A stretch of 64,000 nucleotides of DNA from Terriglobia bacterium (GCA_020073665.1 JAIQEU010000007.1:129001-193000), one strand, 5' to 3'; positions 42,619-54,618 are shown, counted from the first letter of the stretch. Program-made: numbers and translations. The notes: a model not told the origin generated them from the letters alone.

Positions 42619-44076
42619 ATGTTCTCCCAGAGAAAGAACTCATACTTGTTTTCAAACCTCGCGGTTGCTTGCCTGATGCTAGTGGGGTTGCTGCTGCTTA
42701 CTCCCGCCTGTAGCGGCGGCGGTGGGGTGAGCGGTACGCCACAGCAGCCCTCTCCGACCGCCGTGCAGATCAAGATGGGCGATGCTCCCGCGGATCGGCT
42801 CATCGGGCTTGAAATGAACCTCACCGCTGCCCACTTCAAAGATAGCAAGGGCAACCAGGTCAATGTGCTGCCGGCAACACGCCGCCTGGAATTTCTTCAC
42901 GTGGCGGGCACCCTCGAGCCGGTGGCGCTGCTGCAAGTTCCCCAAGGAACCTATACGGAAGCTACTCTCGAGGGCGGCAACATCCACGTCAGCTATGTCA
43001 GCACACTCAGCGCCTTCCCGTGGATGGGCATGAGTGAGGTTACGAGTCCGGGCAGCAGCAGCATCGTTGTTCCCATCTCGCCACCGCTGACCGTTCGCGA
43101 CCAACCCATCATTGTGAGTGTTGACTTTGATGTGGCCAGCTTCATCAGCTTCGATCCGGTGAGTGACCTGCCGATCCTTAACAATCCCAAGTTCACCTTC
43201 TCCACGTCCCCCATCCTAGCTTCGGGAGAGCCGAAGCCGGAACAAGGAGGACTCGAGGACATGCTGGGCATGGCGACCACCGTCTCGGGCTCGTCCTTCA
43301 CCATGAAACTGGGACAAAACGGAACCCTAATAACTCTTGCAACCGATAACAACACGATCTTCAGCAACGTCAGTCTCGCCACTCTGCCGAACATGATCGT
43401 AAAGGTCAGCGGCTTGACCCAAGCCGACGGTTCTCTGCTGGCACAGCAAGTCGAGGGTCTTGAGAACCAGTACGGCGCGGAGACTGAAGGCATCATCTAT
43501 TTCAACTGGAGCGAAACTCCTACCACCTGGTTCTGGCTTTCGCCGCAAGACGGAAATGGAACTGGCTTCGAATTGACCCCAACCACTGCCCTGGGACAGG
43601 TGGTCAACGTAAATGTCGGCACCGGAACCAGTTATGCCGTGAACACGGACGGGATGGACATGACGGGGGCCAACTTTCCCTTCGACGCCAACGTCGATCC
43701 GACCACGATGCGCTTCGGCCAGCGGGTGCGGGTGGAAAGCAGCACCGGCATGATCCCCGATCCCGGCAAAACTGCCGGCCTTATAACCGCACAGAAAGTG
43801 ACGTTGGAAAAACAATCCGTGAGCGGGACCGTGGCCAAATACACGACATCAGGCGGAAGGTCGTTCTTCGTGCTGCAGTTGCCCTCGGATTCCTACCTGA
43901 CCATCCTGAACCGCGTTCAGTCCCCATCGGCCCCTTACATCAACGTATGGCAGCAGGCTGGAACCGATCTTCACGGTCTCACTAGCATAGGGAACGGCGA
44001 CACGGTCCACGTGCGTGGGCTGCTGTTCTCATCCAGCGGTAGTTTTGTCATGGTGGCGCAGAGAATCTGGAAGTAA
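42619..44076 (+). CDS. Lipoprotein with DUF4382 and DUF5666-like repeats
   Basis: 485 residues. A signal peptide with lipobox LTPAC (Cys about 31) makes it a lipoprotein. Residues about 45-190 match a DUF4382-type domain (VQIKMGDAPADRLIGLEMNL); the rest has DUF5666-like beta units (GTVAKYTTSGGRSFFVLQL, MRFGQRVRVESS). Probably an outer-membrane or surface-exposed carbohydrate-binding-like protein; function unknown. Terminator at 44097. Confidence 0.85.
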   Translation: MFSQRKNSYLFSNLAVACLMLVGLLLLTPACSGGGGVSGTPQQPSPTAVQIKMGDAPADRLIGLEMNLTAAHFKDSKGNQVNVLPATRRLEFLHVAGTLEPVALLQVPQGTYTEATLEGGNIHVSYVSTLSAFPWMGMSEVTSPGSSSIVVPISPPLTVRDQPIIVSVDFDVASFISFDPVSDLPILNNPKFTFSTSPILASGEPKPEQGGLEDMLGMATTVSGSSFTMKLGQNGTLITLATDNNTIFSNVSLATLPNMIVKVSGLTQADGSLLAQQVEGLENQYGAETEGIIYFNWSETPTTWFWLSPQDGNGTGFELTPTTALGQVVNVNVGTGTSYAVNTDGMDMTGANFPFDANVDPTTMRFGQRVRVESSTGMIPDPGKTAGLITAQKVTLEKQSVSGTVAKYTTSGGRSFFVLQLPSDSYLTILNRVQSPSAPYINVWQQAGTDLHGLTSIGNGDTVHVRGLLFSSSGSFVMVAQRIWK

Positions 44077-44096
44077 CGGGTCAAATGCCACGTTCA

Positions 44097-44129
44097 CCGG
44101 CTGCTGATGGAAAGAGGCAGCCGGTTTTT
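44097..44129 (+). terminator. Intrinsic terminator of the DUF4382 lipoprotein gene
   Basis: Stem ccggctgc (44097-44104) with gcagccgg (44117-44124), then ttttt. Confidence 0.85.
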
Positions 44130-44192
44130 CCTGGACTTTGCAACCTTGCGTGGGAATGAGTTAGCGCGCCCATCAAGGGCCGGCCGCTTCGG

Positions 44193-44219
44193 AAAAAAAG
44201 CCCCGGATTTCGCCGGGGC
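44193..44219 (-). terminator. Intrinsic terminator of the secreted protein gene
   Basis: On the minus strand: ccccgg, six-base loop, ccgggg, then a run of seven T. It follows the stop of the gene at 44248-45825. Confidence 0.85.
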
Positions 44220-44247
44220 GGTTCAAAGGGAAGTTAGCTTTTGCACC

Positions 44248-45825
44248 TTACTGGCAGTTGGTGAACTTGAACGAAGCTAGCCGCGTCCTGAAGTTGAAGC
44301 TGCTGTTGGTGCTGTAGTACTCCTGCGAGTACCAGAAGGTGCAGTCATCGGCAGGGTCGATGGCCATGCTGCTGTAGTCGCCCCAACGATGCTGGCTGTT
44401 GGTCTGCACTCCGGCGCCGGCAATGATAACGCTGGCCGACTCCATCGTGCCCAGCGGATCCGTGGGAATGCGGCCTACGTATTCGATACTGGGTTTCGCC
44501 GTCTTGCCCGACTTGCTGTAGCCCAGGGCGATGTCCCCAACCTTGTCCATGCCGATGCTGCCCATCCACTGCGCCAGGGCGCTGGTGCCGCCGCCCACCG
44601 TGCCGGACTGGAATATGGCTGGAGAGGCGCCCGGGCTACGGACCTCATACCAGCGCACGGCCGAGGCCGCTTTGCCACTTCCCGAGGCCTTGATCGAGTG
44701 CGAAGCCACCAGGGCTTCGTGGTCGCCGAAGTTGCGATACGCCAGCCGGAACATCAGCCGGTCGCCGAGAGCGTCCAACAGTTCGCCCGGACGCGGCTGC
44801 GGAATGCAGTCGCCGGTGCTGGCACATGCATCGCTGTAGGATGCCACCGTGAGCTGTGTAGGACCGGTAAAGGTCGAGTTGGTCGGCACCGTGAAGTCCA
44901 CGTGGAACTTGTACAGGTTGATCTTCGTGGACGTGGCCAGGTCCATCTGGTAGTTAGGAGATCCGCTCGGGGGCGCGGTGGCGCCGTCGAGATCGGAGGG
45001 CAGCAGCGCGAAGTCGCTGGTGTTGCGCTGGAAGCAGATCGAGGTGGCGGAATTGCCCAGCAGCATGTTGGTCCGGTTCAGGGCGCAGGTTTCCGCTCCA
45101 CTAAACAATCCGCCGTTGGGGAAGCTGTCCGTGGTCACGTAGTATGCGTCCGGCCAGACTCCCACCTTGGGGTAGTCCGGCAGAACTGAGCCGTACGAGA
45201 ACGAGTAGAGGTGGTAGGTCCCGGTCGCATCGGAACTGGTAGAAACCGCCGTGCACAGGTTGTTCTGCGAGAAGCTGTTGTTGAATGCGATCATGCTGAT
45301 GACCCAGCGCGCCGCGGCTTTGTCGTAGTTCACGACCGGGTCGCTCAGGTTGCCGGTCGCGCACTGTCCACCTAGAGGGGAATACAGCGTCTGGATATTG
45401 GTCGGCCCAAAGACCAGCGCGCCGGTGCTCTTGTTGTAGACCGCGTAGGCCACATTGACCGTTTCCACCACCTGCGTCGCGCCTACGGAAGCGTTGGTGT
45501 CGGGAGGAACAAAACCGCCGCCTTGGGCATCGGTAATGCCGTCGAAATTGAGCAAGTTGGTAGTGCCAACCTCGGGAAGAATCACAGTCTGCGCCACGCT
45601 GTCGGGCGCGTTGCTGAGGTGCGGCCGGGGAGCCCGGTCATGTTCGGGCATCACCTTGCTCAAGTTGTGCCACGGGACCGGCGCCATGTCGCGAAACGGC
45701 ACCGTGGTAGTGACGTGTTTTGCCTGGGTAACAATCGGGTTACTTTGCACTCTCTGCGCCTGGACAGCGAGGCTAGCAGCCGCCACCGTCAGCATCGCCA
45801 GGAAGGGAACAGAAAACTTCTTCAT
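44248..45825 (-). CDS. Large secreted hypothetical protein
   Basis: 525 residues from ATG 45825 with a strong GGAGGT site. A signal peptide (MKKFSVPFLAMLTVAAASLAVQA) is followed by a region with NFDGITDAQGGGFVPPDTNASVGATQVVE and VAYAVYNKSTGALVFGP, then repeated beta-rich sequence with MGSIGMDKVGDIALGYSKSG and WGDYSSMAIDPADDCTFWY. This looks like a beta-propeller-type secreted protein found in acidobacteria and some other soil bacteria. No catalytic motif is seen; a binding or adhesive role is possible. Confidence 0.85.
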   Translation of the reverse strand: MKKFSVPFLAMLTVAAASLAVQAQRVQSNPIVTQAKHVTTTVPFRDMAPVPWHNLSKVMPEHDRAPRPHLSNAPDSVAQTVILPEVGTTNLLNFDGITDAQGGGFVPPDTNASVGATQVVETVNVAYAVYNKSTGALVFGPTNIQTLYSPLGGQCATGNLSDPVVNYDKAAARWVISMIAFNNSFSQNNLCTAVSTSSDATGTYHLYSFSYGSVLPDYPKVGVWPDAYYVTTDSFPNGGLFSGAETCALNRTNMLLGNSATSICFQRNTSDFALLPSDLDGATAPPSGSPNYQMDLATSTKINLYKFHVDFTVPTNSTFTGPTQLTVASYSDACASTGDCIPQPRPGELLDALGDRLMFRLAYRNFGDHEALVASHSIKASGSGKAASAVRWYEVRSPGASPAIFQSGTVGGGTSALAQWMGSIGMDKVGDIALGYSKSGKTAKPSIEYVGRIPTDPLGTMESASVIIAGAGVQTNSQHRWGDYSSMAIDPADDCTFWYSQEYYSTNSSFNFRTRLASFKFTNCQ

Positions 45826-46117
45826 CGGATTGACCTCCAAAATGTGTCGCTCTTGGGTTTGATTTCGACTTTGCAGCCCCGCCCCACGAGTGGCCTGGCA
45901 GTGAATTGCGGCTACTTCTGACCCGGTGCTGCCGTTCTGGCTCCCACGTCGAAAGGGAGCAGACTAACAGGCGCGATGTGTGATTGTAGCTGTGCCAAAA
46001 AAAATTTCAACGAAAACTTGTTGCCTGTTCCGAATTCCGAACAAGCGGGCACTGGAGCGATAACCGTGCAAAATCTTTCACTTCCGGCATCCCACCTCGG
46101 ACGCTGAGACGCCGGTC

Positions 46118-46123
46118 TATAAT
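46118..46123 (+). promoter_or_regulatory. TATAAT -10 box upstream of gatB
   Basis: The hexamer ends 8 bases before the gatB ATG; there is no ribosome-binding site between them, so the transcript would be leaderless or nearly so. Confidence 0.5.
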
Positions 46124-46131
46124 CGCAATTC

Positions 46132-47610
<1,479 letters not shown>

Positions 47611-47744
47611 AAAGGTCAGTGGTCGGCATCACCGAGAGCATCGATTACCTACCCACCCGCAAAGCGGCGAAAGAATGCAGCCCACCGCGCAAGGCACCCT
47701 GCAGACTTTCCCACACCCCTCCATGCTAAGCTCATCGGCTCCAC

Positions 47745-48590
47745 ATGCCCGCGACCGTCCAGTTCGTGCCCACAGCCTTCAGCCTGATCGCGGTCTTCTG
47801 CTGGGGCACCAGCGACTTTCTGGGCGGATACGCCTCCAAGCGCTCGGACTCGTTCCTGGTCACGCTGCTGTCGCACGTGGGCGGTTTCGTGCTGATGATC
47901 ACGCTGGTGCTGGCAAGTCACGCCGTCCTGCCCTCGCGCACCAGCCAGCTCTGGGCCGTCGCCGCCGGCGCTCTCGGCGGCATTGGTTTGGCCTTGTTCT
48001 ATCGCGCACTGGCCAGCGGCCGGATGGGCCTGGCCGCCCCGGTCGCGGCAGTACTGGGCGCCGCCATTCCCACAACCTTCGGCATCGTCGTAGAAGGATT
48101 CCCCGGGGCAATGCCGGTTGCAGGATTTGTTCTTGCTGGCCTGGGCATATGGCTGATCTCCCGGCCCGACAGCCGCACGGGCAGCGAAGGCCTGGGCCTG
48201 GCCTTCCTCGCGGGGCTGGGCTTTGCCGGTTTCTTTCTCTGCATCAATCAGACCGGTGTCGCCTCCGCGGTATGGTCCGCCGCCATCTCCCGCTTCGCCT
48301 CGCTGGTCCTGGTAGGCTTCATCGTGCTGGTTCGCGGCGGTGTGCCGAGAGTCCGCCGCATGGACGCAATCCTCGGAATCTTTGCCGGCTTCCTCGACTC
48401 CACCGGCACACTGGTATTCATCCGCGCCGACCAGACCGGCAGACTGGACGCCGCCGTAGTGCTGACCTCGCTCTACCCCGCCGTGACCGTCCTGCTCGCC
48501 CGCTTCCTCCTCAAAGAGCACTTTACCCGGTGGAAGGCGGTAGGCATCGCTGCGGCGCTGCTGGCCGTGCCGCTGATTGCGTTGCGGTAA
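47745..48590 (+). CDS. EamA/DMT-superfamily transporter
   Basis: 281 residues, about ten membrane spans in two EamA repeats. [15 protein letters not shown] in the first helix and [18 protein letters not shown] near the end are typical of drug/metabolite transporters. The substrate is unknown. The ABC ATPase downstream starts about 90 bp later. Confidence 0.88.
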   Translation: MPATVQFVPTAFSLIAVFCWGTSDFLGGYASKRSDSFLVTLLSHVGGFVLMITLVLASHAVLPSRTSQLWAVAAGALGGIGLALFYRALASGRMGLAAPVAAVLGAAIPTTFGIVVEGFPGAMPVAGFVLAGLGIWLISRPDSRTGSEGLGLAFLAGLGFAGFFLCINQTGVASAVWSAAISRFASLVLVGFIVLVRGGVPRVRRMDAILGIFAGFLDSTGTLVFIRADQTGRLDAAVVLTSLYPAVTVLLARFLLKEHFTRWKAVGIAAALLAVPLIALR

Positions 48591-48682
48591 GATCAGCCAC
48601 GGATCCCACGGATACTTTCATTGGGTTTGTCTTGCTCGGTACTCGGTACTCGCAACTGAAGCACTCTGCTAACATCGGCCTC

Positions 48683-49474
48683 GTGCCCCTGCTCGAAATC
48701 CGCAATCTGACCAAGACCTTCCCCCTCGGCGAATCCATTTTCGGGGGAGACGCCCGGGGCGAAGTGCGCGCCGTGGACGACGTCTCGCTCGACATTCAAG
48801 CCGGTGAAACTCTTGGCTTGGTTGGCGAATCGGGATCGGGCAAGAGCACCCTGGGTCGCCTGGTGCTGCGGCTGATCGAGCCGACCGCGGGCAGTATTCG
48901 ATTTAACGGCCGCGATCTGCTTTCCGCCCGCACCGGTGAGATGCGCGGCTTGCGTCGCGACATGCAGATCATCTTTCAGGATCCCTTCGGCTCGCTCGAT
49001 CCCCGCATGCGGGTGGAAGAAATCGTCAGCGAGCCGCTGATCATCCACGAACGCATGAATCTGTCCGCCCGCCGCATGCGTGTGGCGGAACTGCTGCGCG
49101 CCGTCGGCCTCGACGAATCCGCCCGGCAGCGCTTTCCCCATGAGTTCAGCGGAGGGCAGCGACAACGCATCGGCATCGCCCGCGCTCTGGCGCTGCGGCC
49201 GAAGTTCATCGTGGCCGATGAACCGGTTTCCGCCCTCGACGTCAGCGTAGGCGCACAGATCGTAAACCTCATGGCCCGGTTGCAACTCGAGTTCGGCCTG
49301 ACGTACCTGTTCATCTCGCATTCCATGCCGGTGGTGCGCTACTTGGCCACTCGAATTGCCGTCATGTATCGCGGGAAAATAGTGGAAGTCGGCCCCACCG
49401 AGCAAATGACGGCAGCGCCCGCACATGCCTACACTCGCAGCTTGCTGGAAGCCACGCCGGAAATGACGACGTAG
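48683..49474 (+). CDS. Oligopeptide/dipeptide ABC transporter ATP-binding protein (orphan)
   Basis: 263 residues from GTG 48683; the much longer open frame upstream is a shadow of the DMT gene. Walker [10 protein letters not shown], signature [15 protein letters not shown], Walker [13 protein letters not shown] and the H-loop SHSMPVV are intact. The C-terminal [24 protein letters not shown] is the DppF/OppF hallmark. No permease, binding protein or DppD-type partner is adjacent, so it must work with components encoded elsewhere. Confidence 0.9.
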   Translation: MPLLEIRNLTKTFPLGESIFGGDARGEVRAVDDVSLDIQAGETLGLVGESGSGKSTLGRLVLRLIEPTAGSIRFNGRDLLSARTGEMRGLRRDMQIIFQDPFGSLDPRMRVEEIVSEPLIIHERMNLSARRMRVAELLRAVGLDESARQRFPHEFSGGQRQRIGIARALALRPKFIVADEPVSALDVSVGAQIVNLMARLQLEFGLTYLFISHSMPVVRYLATRIAVMYRGKIVEVGPTEQMTAAPAHAYTRSLLEATPEMTT

Positions 49475-49588
49475 GGCCAAGACGCAGATTTTCGGGGGTC
49501 CGAACAACTCTCTCCCAGACCTATCCGCGAAATCCGTGGCTGCTCTTTCTTTGTTACAATCCGGCCGTCACAGTCTCAAAGGAGGCCC

Positions 49589-50341
49589 ATGTCCTCTGCC
49601 ACCGTTCCTCCCGTTCCCGAAGCCGCTCCGCTTTCCGAGCCTGCGCGCATCGTCAACACCTTCATCGCTCCCAGCAAGACCTTCACCGACCTGCGCCGCA
49701 GCGCGGCCTGGTGGGGGCCGTTTCTGCTCATGGTCGTGTTCTCGATCGGGTTCGTTTACGTGGCGGGCCAGAAAGTCGGCTTTCGCAAGGCCATGGAAAA
49801 CCAGATGCAGGCGCAGCCCAAACAGCAGGAACGCCTGGAACAGTTGCCCGCCGCCCAACGCGAGGAGCAACTGGAAAAGGGGGCAAAGATCACCGAGTAT
49901 ATTGCTTACGCGTTCCCGGTAATTCAGTTGGTCATCCTGCTGATCATCACCGCCGTCCTGTTTGGAAGCTTTAAGTTTGGCGCTAGTGCCAACGTTTCGT
50001 TCAAGGTCTGTTTCGCCATCGTGATGTATGCCGGCTTGCCCGGACTGCTCCGCGTTTCGCTGGCAGTGCTGTCATTGCTGGCAGGTTCTAGCCCGGACTC
50101 GTTCACTTTCCAGAATCCAGTTGCCACCAACCCTGGCTACTTCCTGAACCCAGCCGATTCGCCGTTTCTCTACAGCCTGGCCTCCTCACTCGATATCTTC
50201 CTGATCTGGACGCTGGTGCTCACCGCCATCGGCTTTACCTGCGTGAGCAAGGTTAAGCGTGGCACGGCGATGGCCATTGTTTTCGGATGGTGGCTGATTT
50301 TTACGCTGGCGGCCTCCGGCATGGGCGCGTTGTTCTCGTAG
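49589..50341 (+). CDS. YIP1-family membrane protein
   Basis: 250 residues with an AAAGGAGG site. A soluble N-terminus (RIVNTFIAPSKTFTDLRR is a Yip1 opening) is followed by about five membrane spans, a charged loop between the first two and a conserved DSPFLYSLASSLDIFLIWT helix. Function unknown. Confidence 0.85.
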   Translation: MSSATVPPVPEAAPLSEPARIVNTFIAPSKTFTDLRRSAAWWGPFLLMVVFSIGFVYVAGQKVGFRKAMENQMQAQPKQQERLEQLPAAQREEQLEKGAKITEYIAYAFPVIQLVILLIITAVLFGSFKFGASANVSFKVCFAIVMYAGLPGLLRVSLAVLSLLAGSSPDSFTFQNPVATNPGYFLNPADSPFLYSLASSLDIFLIWTLVLTAIGFTCVSKVKRGTAMAIVFGWWLIFTLAASGMGALFS

Positions 50342-50428
50342 CGAACCGTTCCGCGTGGCCACTGTCACCCTGTGACAAAGGTCACAGACCGGCCACAACC
50401 CGATAATCCGCAGGTCTCGGAGGGCTTC

Positions 50429-51727
50429 ATGCGTCTGCGATCGCTGTCTGTCCTTCTGCTGCTGTTTTCATCCTCCGTTCTGCTCTTTGCCCAGTCCGCC
50501 GCCACCGCCGCGCAGTGTATTGACTGCCACAGCAAAGTCACGCCCAACATCGTCTCCGACTGGAAACTGAGCAAGCACAGCCAGATGGAAGTCACCTGCA
50601 TTTCTTGTCACGGGGACCAGCACACCTCCGCCGATGACGTGGCCAAAGTGCAGATGCCGACGCCCGACACCTGCGCCACCTGCCATCAAACCCAGGTCGA
50701 GCAGTACAAGAAAGGCAAACATTCCAAGGCGTGGGCGGCCATGCTGGCCATGCCGACCATCCACTGGCAGCCCATGGCGATGATCGAAGGCGAGAAGGGC
50801 TGCGGCGGTTGCCACAAGATCGGGCTGAAGTCTCCGCAGGAGACCGCGGAGCAGCATCGTCTGGAAATCGACTACGGCGGCGCCGCCTGCGATTCCTGCC
50901 ACACCCGCCACACTTTTTCTGTGGAAGAAGCCAAACAGCCCCAGGCCTGCGAAAGCTGTCACATGGGATTCGACCATCCGCAGTGGGAAATGTATTCCTC
51001 GTCGAAGCATGGCGTGCGCAGCAGTTTGAAGCAACTGAAAGTACTGCCGGCTGACGCCGCCGCTCCCACTTGCCAGACCTGCCATATGCAGGATGGCAAC
51101 CATGAAGTGCGTACCTCGTGGGGCTTTCTCGCCGTAAGCCTCCCGCTGCCCGAGGACAAGCAGTGGGCCGCCGACCGCGCCACCGTCCTCCAGGCCTTGG
51201 GCGTGCTCGATCCCGACGGCAAGCCGACCGCGCTGGTGGAGACAGTGAAAGCTGCCGACCTCGCCCGCCTCACTCAGGAAGACTGGGACCGCGAGCGCGA
51301 CAAGATGATCAAGACCTGCAACCAGTGCCACTCGGTGAATTTCGCCAAACAGCAACTGCACCTGGGCGATGACATGATCCGCAACGCCGATCACCTGATG
51401 GCCGAAGCGATTCGCGTGGTTGCCGGCCTGTACAAGGACGGCGTGCTGCCCAAACCCAAGAATTACACTTATGCCTTCCCCAACCTGCTCACCATCCACG
51501 ATGCCCCAACCGTGATTGAGCAGAAACTGTTCGTCATGTACCTGGAGCACCGCATGCGCACTTTCCAGGGCACCTTCCATGCCAGCAATGATTACGCGCT
51601 GTGGTATGGCTGGAGCGAAATGGTGCGCGACCTGACCGAAATCAAGGAACTGGCCGCCGACATGCGCCGCAACCATCCGGGTCCAGGCATGAAGCCCGCG
51701 ATCAAGACCATGGGAGCGAAGAAATAA
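50429..51727 (+). CDS. Eight-haem cytochrome c, hydroxylamine oxidoreductase-like
   Basis: 432 residues from ATG 50429. A signal peptide (LSVLLLLFSSSVLLFAQ) is followed by eight CxxCH haem motifs: CIDCH, CISCH, CATCH, CGGCH, CDSCH, CESCH, CQTCH and CNQCH. Eight haems, periplasmic location and the C-terminal helical region (MYLEHRMRTFQGTFHASNDYALWYGWSEM) match octahaem cytochromes of the HAO group, which act on hydroxylamine, hydrazine or nitrite. Whether it oxidises or reduces is unknown: most relatives outside nitrifiers are thought to be reductases. No partner quinone dehydrogenase is adjacent. Confidence 0.88.
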   Translation: MRLRSLSVLLLLFSSSVLLFAQSAATAAQCIDCHSKVTPNIVSDWKLSKHSQMEVTCISCHGDQHTSADDVAKVQMPTPDTCATCHQTQVEQYKKGKHSKAWAAMLAMPTIHWQPMAMIEGEKGCGGCHKIGLKSPQETAEQHRLEIDYGGAACDSCHTRHTFSVEEAKQPQACESCHMGFDHPQWEMYSSSKHGVRSSLKQLKVLPADAAAPTCQTCHMQDGNHEVRTSWGFLAVSLPLPEDKQWAADRATVLQALGVLDPDGKPTALVETVKAADLARLTQEDWDRERDKMIKTCNQCHSVNFAKQQLHLGDDMIRNADHLMAEAIRVVAGLYKDGVLPKPKNYTYAFPNLLTIHDAPTVIEQKLFVMYLEHRMRTFQGTFHASNDYALWYGWSEMVRDLTEIKELAADMRRNHPGPGMKPAIKTMGAKK

Positions 51728-51914
51728 TCAACTCGGCCATTTCAGTCGTTGGTCGTTGGCCTAAGCCACTGCATCTCGGCGATGCGCGCCGGATTGTATT
51801 GGCCAACGACTAGCGACCAATGACGTCTCTGACAGTCGGCAATTGGAAAATTGCAAATCCTGCCGTGTCTCCCCGCCCGACTTGGTTTATCCTTGGGGCG
51901 ATTCCGGAGGCCTT

Positions 51915-52442
51915 ATGAATCGTGCCCTCGTCGTTCTCTCGCTGTTTGCAAGTTTCACCGCCGGCGCCTTTGCCCAGACCAAGAACCCGGTCACCACGGT
52001 GCTGCGCGAGATCATGCCTCGCCAGCAGAAGAACCTGATTGCCGCCGTGGAGGAGATGCCCGCCGACAAGTACTCTTTCAAGCCTACCCCGTCGCAGATG
52101 AGCTTCGGACACCTGGTGGAGCACATGGTGGGGTCGAACTTCGAACTCTGCGCCAAGGTCGGCGACATCCCCGCGCCCAAAAGCTCCGCGGCCAAAGAGA
52201 GCGACGGCAAGGACAAACTGGTCGCTGCCTTGAAAGCCTCGTTCGACTTCTGCAACACGGCTGCGGCCAAGGCGGATGACTCCAAACTCGGGGACACGGT
52301 CGAACTGTACGGCGGACGCCAGGGTCCACGCGCGTTCGTGTACTTCGCCCTCACCAACGACTGGGCCGACCACTACAGCGCCGCCGCCATGTACCTGCGC
52401 CTGAACGGCCTGCTGCCGCCGACTGCACAGCCGAAGAAGTAA
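51915..52442 (+). CDS. Secreted DinB-like protein
   Basis: 175 residues from ATG 51915 with a GGAGG site. A signal peptide (MNRALVVLSLFASFTAGAFA) is followed by a DinB four-helix bundle: SFKPTPSQMSFGHLVEHMVGSNF and FALTNDWADHYSAAAMYLRLNGLLPP, with His residues that can bind the metal. Related cytoplasmic proteins include thiol transferases. Export is unusual for DinB but common among acidobacteria. Confidence 0.85.
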   Translation: MNRALVVLSLFASFTAGAFAQTKNPVTTVLREIMPRQQKNLIAAVEEMPADKYSFKPTPSQMSFGHLVEHMVGSNFELCAKVGDIPAPKSSAAKESDGKDKLVAALKASFDFCNTAAAKADDSKLGDTVELYGGRQGPRAFVYFALTNDWADHYSAAAMYLRLNGLLPPTAQPKK

Positions 52443-52477
52443 AGCCGGGCACCGCACCCGAGGGTAGGCCCGCGGAA

Positions 52478-53197
52478 TTGAAAGCAGTGTCCAAGCTACG
52501 GTGGGCAGGAGTGATTTTGTTCGCGCTGTGCCCGCTGGGTGCCGCCGCCGGAAACTCCGCGCCCTCACCCTTGGCAATCCACGCCGCAATTCCGGTGCTG
52601 TGTACCGATGTTCACCTCGCGGCCCGCACGCGGGTCCGCGGCACTGCGGTGATTGTGGGCGCGAACGGCGTCATCCTGACCGCGGCGCATGTCATCGTCG
52701 AATCCCCTCCCACCTGCACACTTACGGTGCTGGTACCGAACGAGGAATGGAGTAAGGCGACCGGTTTCCGTGCCTTCTTCGTCGAGCACTGCGCCGCTGA
52801 CAAGACTGTCGACCTCGCCGTCTGTTCGCTGAGACCGGTAGAGCCTCGTCCGGCGTGGACTGGTCTTCCCGTCGCCAGTCTAAAGCGTCAATTCCCCACA
52901 GCGGACTTGGACATCACCATTGCCGGCTTCTCCGGTTGGGGCCTGTTCCCGGTCGCCCGCCGGGGCCAGGTGAAAGGCCATACGCTATACCGGCGGCAAG
53001 ACGGAGTCTACTGTGACTTCTCTACCGACGTGGTCGCCTTCGAAGGCATGAGCGGCAGCCCGGTCGTGACCAGCCAAGGAGAATTGATCGGACTGATCAC
53101 CACTGCCGGCACCAGAAGATTCTCCGGCACGTCATTCGGCATCAGCGTAGAGCGCACTAGCGGGTTCTTGCAGGCGCATGGACTGCCGTTGCCGTGA
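52478..53197 (+). CDS. Secreted trypsin-like serine protease
   Basis: 239 residues from TTG 52478. A signal peptide (WAGVILFALCPLGAAAG) is followed by a chymotrypsin-fold protease with all three catalytic residues: His in ILTAAHVI, Asp in DKTVDLAVC, Ser in EGMSGSPVV. There is no PDZ domain, so it is not a full DegP. Periplasmic proteolysis is likely; substrate unknown. Confidence 0.88.
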   Translation: MKAVSKLRWAGVILFALCPLGAAAGNSAPSPLAIHAAIPVLCTDVHLAARTRVRGTAVIVGANGVILTAAHVIVESPPTCTLTVLVPNEEWSKATGFRAFFVEHCAADKTVDLAVCSLRPVEPRPAWTGLPVASLKRQFPTADLDITIAGFSGWGLFPVARRGQVKGHTLYRRQDGVYCDFSTDVVAFEGMSGSPVVTSQGELIGLITTAGTRRFSGTSFGISVERTSGFLQAHGLPLP

Positions 53198-53445
53198 TAC
53201 ACCGGACCGCTGACTTGGGACCTCGGACCTCGGCCTCTTGTTTTCATAAACTTATCTCCAAGTTATTGAAAACGACGAAACCCACTTGGGAATTTCCGCC
53301 GAATGCGGTTGCCTTCATCGCCCAGAATGCCTCTAGAACGCGGAGAATTGCCCTGTGCGCGCAGTTTGAGGTAGGAGACGGGCAAAACCTCGTTCCCAGG
53401 CCAACGACCGCTTAAATCGTCTGGCATGGGTAAATTATCTTATAG

Positions 53446-54486
53446 CTAATCAAGCCCGGATTGTTCGATCTGCACCAGCTCGCCCGCTCCCGCACTTGCC
53501 GGTGCAGGTCCGGGAAGCTGGGGGGCGCGCCAGGAATCCAGAATGGATACCTGGTGCACGCAGGAAACGGTGCAGTGTGGGGCGCAGGATTTTTCGGTGA
53601 GATATTCGCGGCGAATGTCAGCCACGGTGTACTTCTCCAACGGGACCCCGGGATAGCCGCGCTGCTGCGAGCAGTAGTGCACCAGCCCGTCTTCGCAGAT
53701 GTAGAGATAGCGGGCCCCGGCGCGGCAGCGCCACTGGTTGGGCCGGCCCTGGGCAATGTTGTCCTGGAAGGAGTTGATACGAGTGAAGCTGCGCTTCTCC
53801 ATCCCCTTCATCTCGTGGTAGACGCGCCGTTCTTCGTCGCCCAGGGGCTGCAGCTGTCCATCGCCGTCGTGAATAATGCCCACCGTCGAACTGAAGCCCA
53901 ACTCCAAAGCGCGTTTCCCGATGGTAAGCGCGTCCTGCGGGTTCGAGACACCGCCACCTACCACCGAGTTGATGTTCACGTGAAAGTCGGCGTGCTCGGC
54001 GAGCAGCTGCAGCTTCTTGTCGAGAACCTTCAGGCTCTTCTTCGAGACCTCGTCCGGGGTGACGTTATCAATCGAAATCTGCAGCCACTCCAGGCCGGCG
54101 CGGCCCAAACGCTGGATGCGCTCTGCGGTCAGCAGGTAGCCGTTGGTGATGAGTCCCGCGACCATGCCGTTCTTGCGAATGCGGCGAATGATCTGGTCCA
54201 GTTCGGGATGCAGCAGCGGTTCCCCGCCACTGATGGTGACCACAGACGTGCCCAGTTCGCCCAACTTGTCCACCCGCCGGAACATGGTCTCAGTGGGCAC
54301 CGGCTTCGAAAAATCGTCGTACTCGTTGCAATACTCGCAGGCCAGGTTGCAGCGCCGGATGGGGATGATGTGCGCCAGCAGCGGGTGCTCGGTCGAGACC
54401 AGGGCGCGGAAAATCTTGCGCGCGCCGCGAAGATCGCGGTGCGCCTGTTTTAAGCGACGGCGCAGGCTGCCAGGGCTGGACGACAT
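53446..54486 (-). CDS. Radical SAM/SPASM-like protein
   Basis: 346 residues. The Fe-S motif CNLACEYC (CxxxCxxC) follows IIPIRR, then [20 protein letters not shown] and a C-terminal Cys-rich region ([33 protein letters not shown]) that could hold an auxiliary cluster. Such enzymes modify peptides, lipids or nucleotides. No precursor peptide or hopanoid cluster is adjacent, so the substrate is unknown. Confidence 0.88.
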   Translation of the reverse strand: MSSSPGSLRRRLKQAHRDLRGARKIFRALVSTEHPLLAHIIPIRRCNLACEYCNEYDDFSKPVPTETMFRRVDKLGELGTSVVTISGGEPLLHPELDQIIRRIRKNGMVAGLITNGYLLTAERIQRLGRAGLEWLQISIDNVTPDEVSKKSLKVLDKKLQLLAEHADFHVNINSVVGGGVSNPQDALTIGKRALELGFSSTVGIIHDGDGQLQPLGDEERRVYHEMKGMEKRSFTRINSFQDNIAQGRPNQWRCRAGARYLYICEDGLVHYCSQQRGYPGVPLEKYTVADIRREYLTEKSCAPHCTVSCVHQVSILDSWRAPQLPGPAPASAGAGELVQIEQSGLD

Positions 54487-54618
54487 GGGAACTTATATCC
54501 GACTATTTAAGCACACCAAGCAGGTAAGTGCATCATTTTCAACAGCGTTCTGCGAGATTCGCGGGGCGAATGGCAAGGAATGAGCTCCAGGCCTCGGGCT
54601 GTTGTTCAGCCGCTGAGC

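Noticed and set aside
50468-51676. 402-codon minus-strand ORF over the cytochrome
   Set aside because: Antisense shadow with no recognisable domain.
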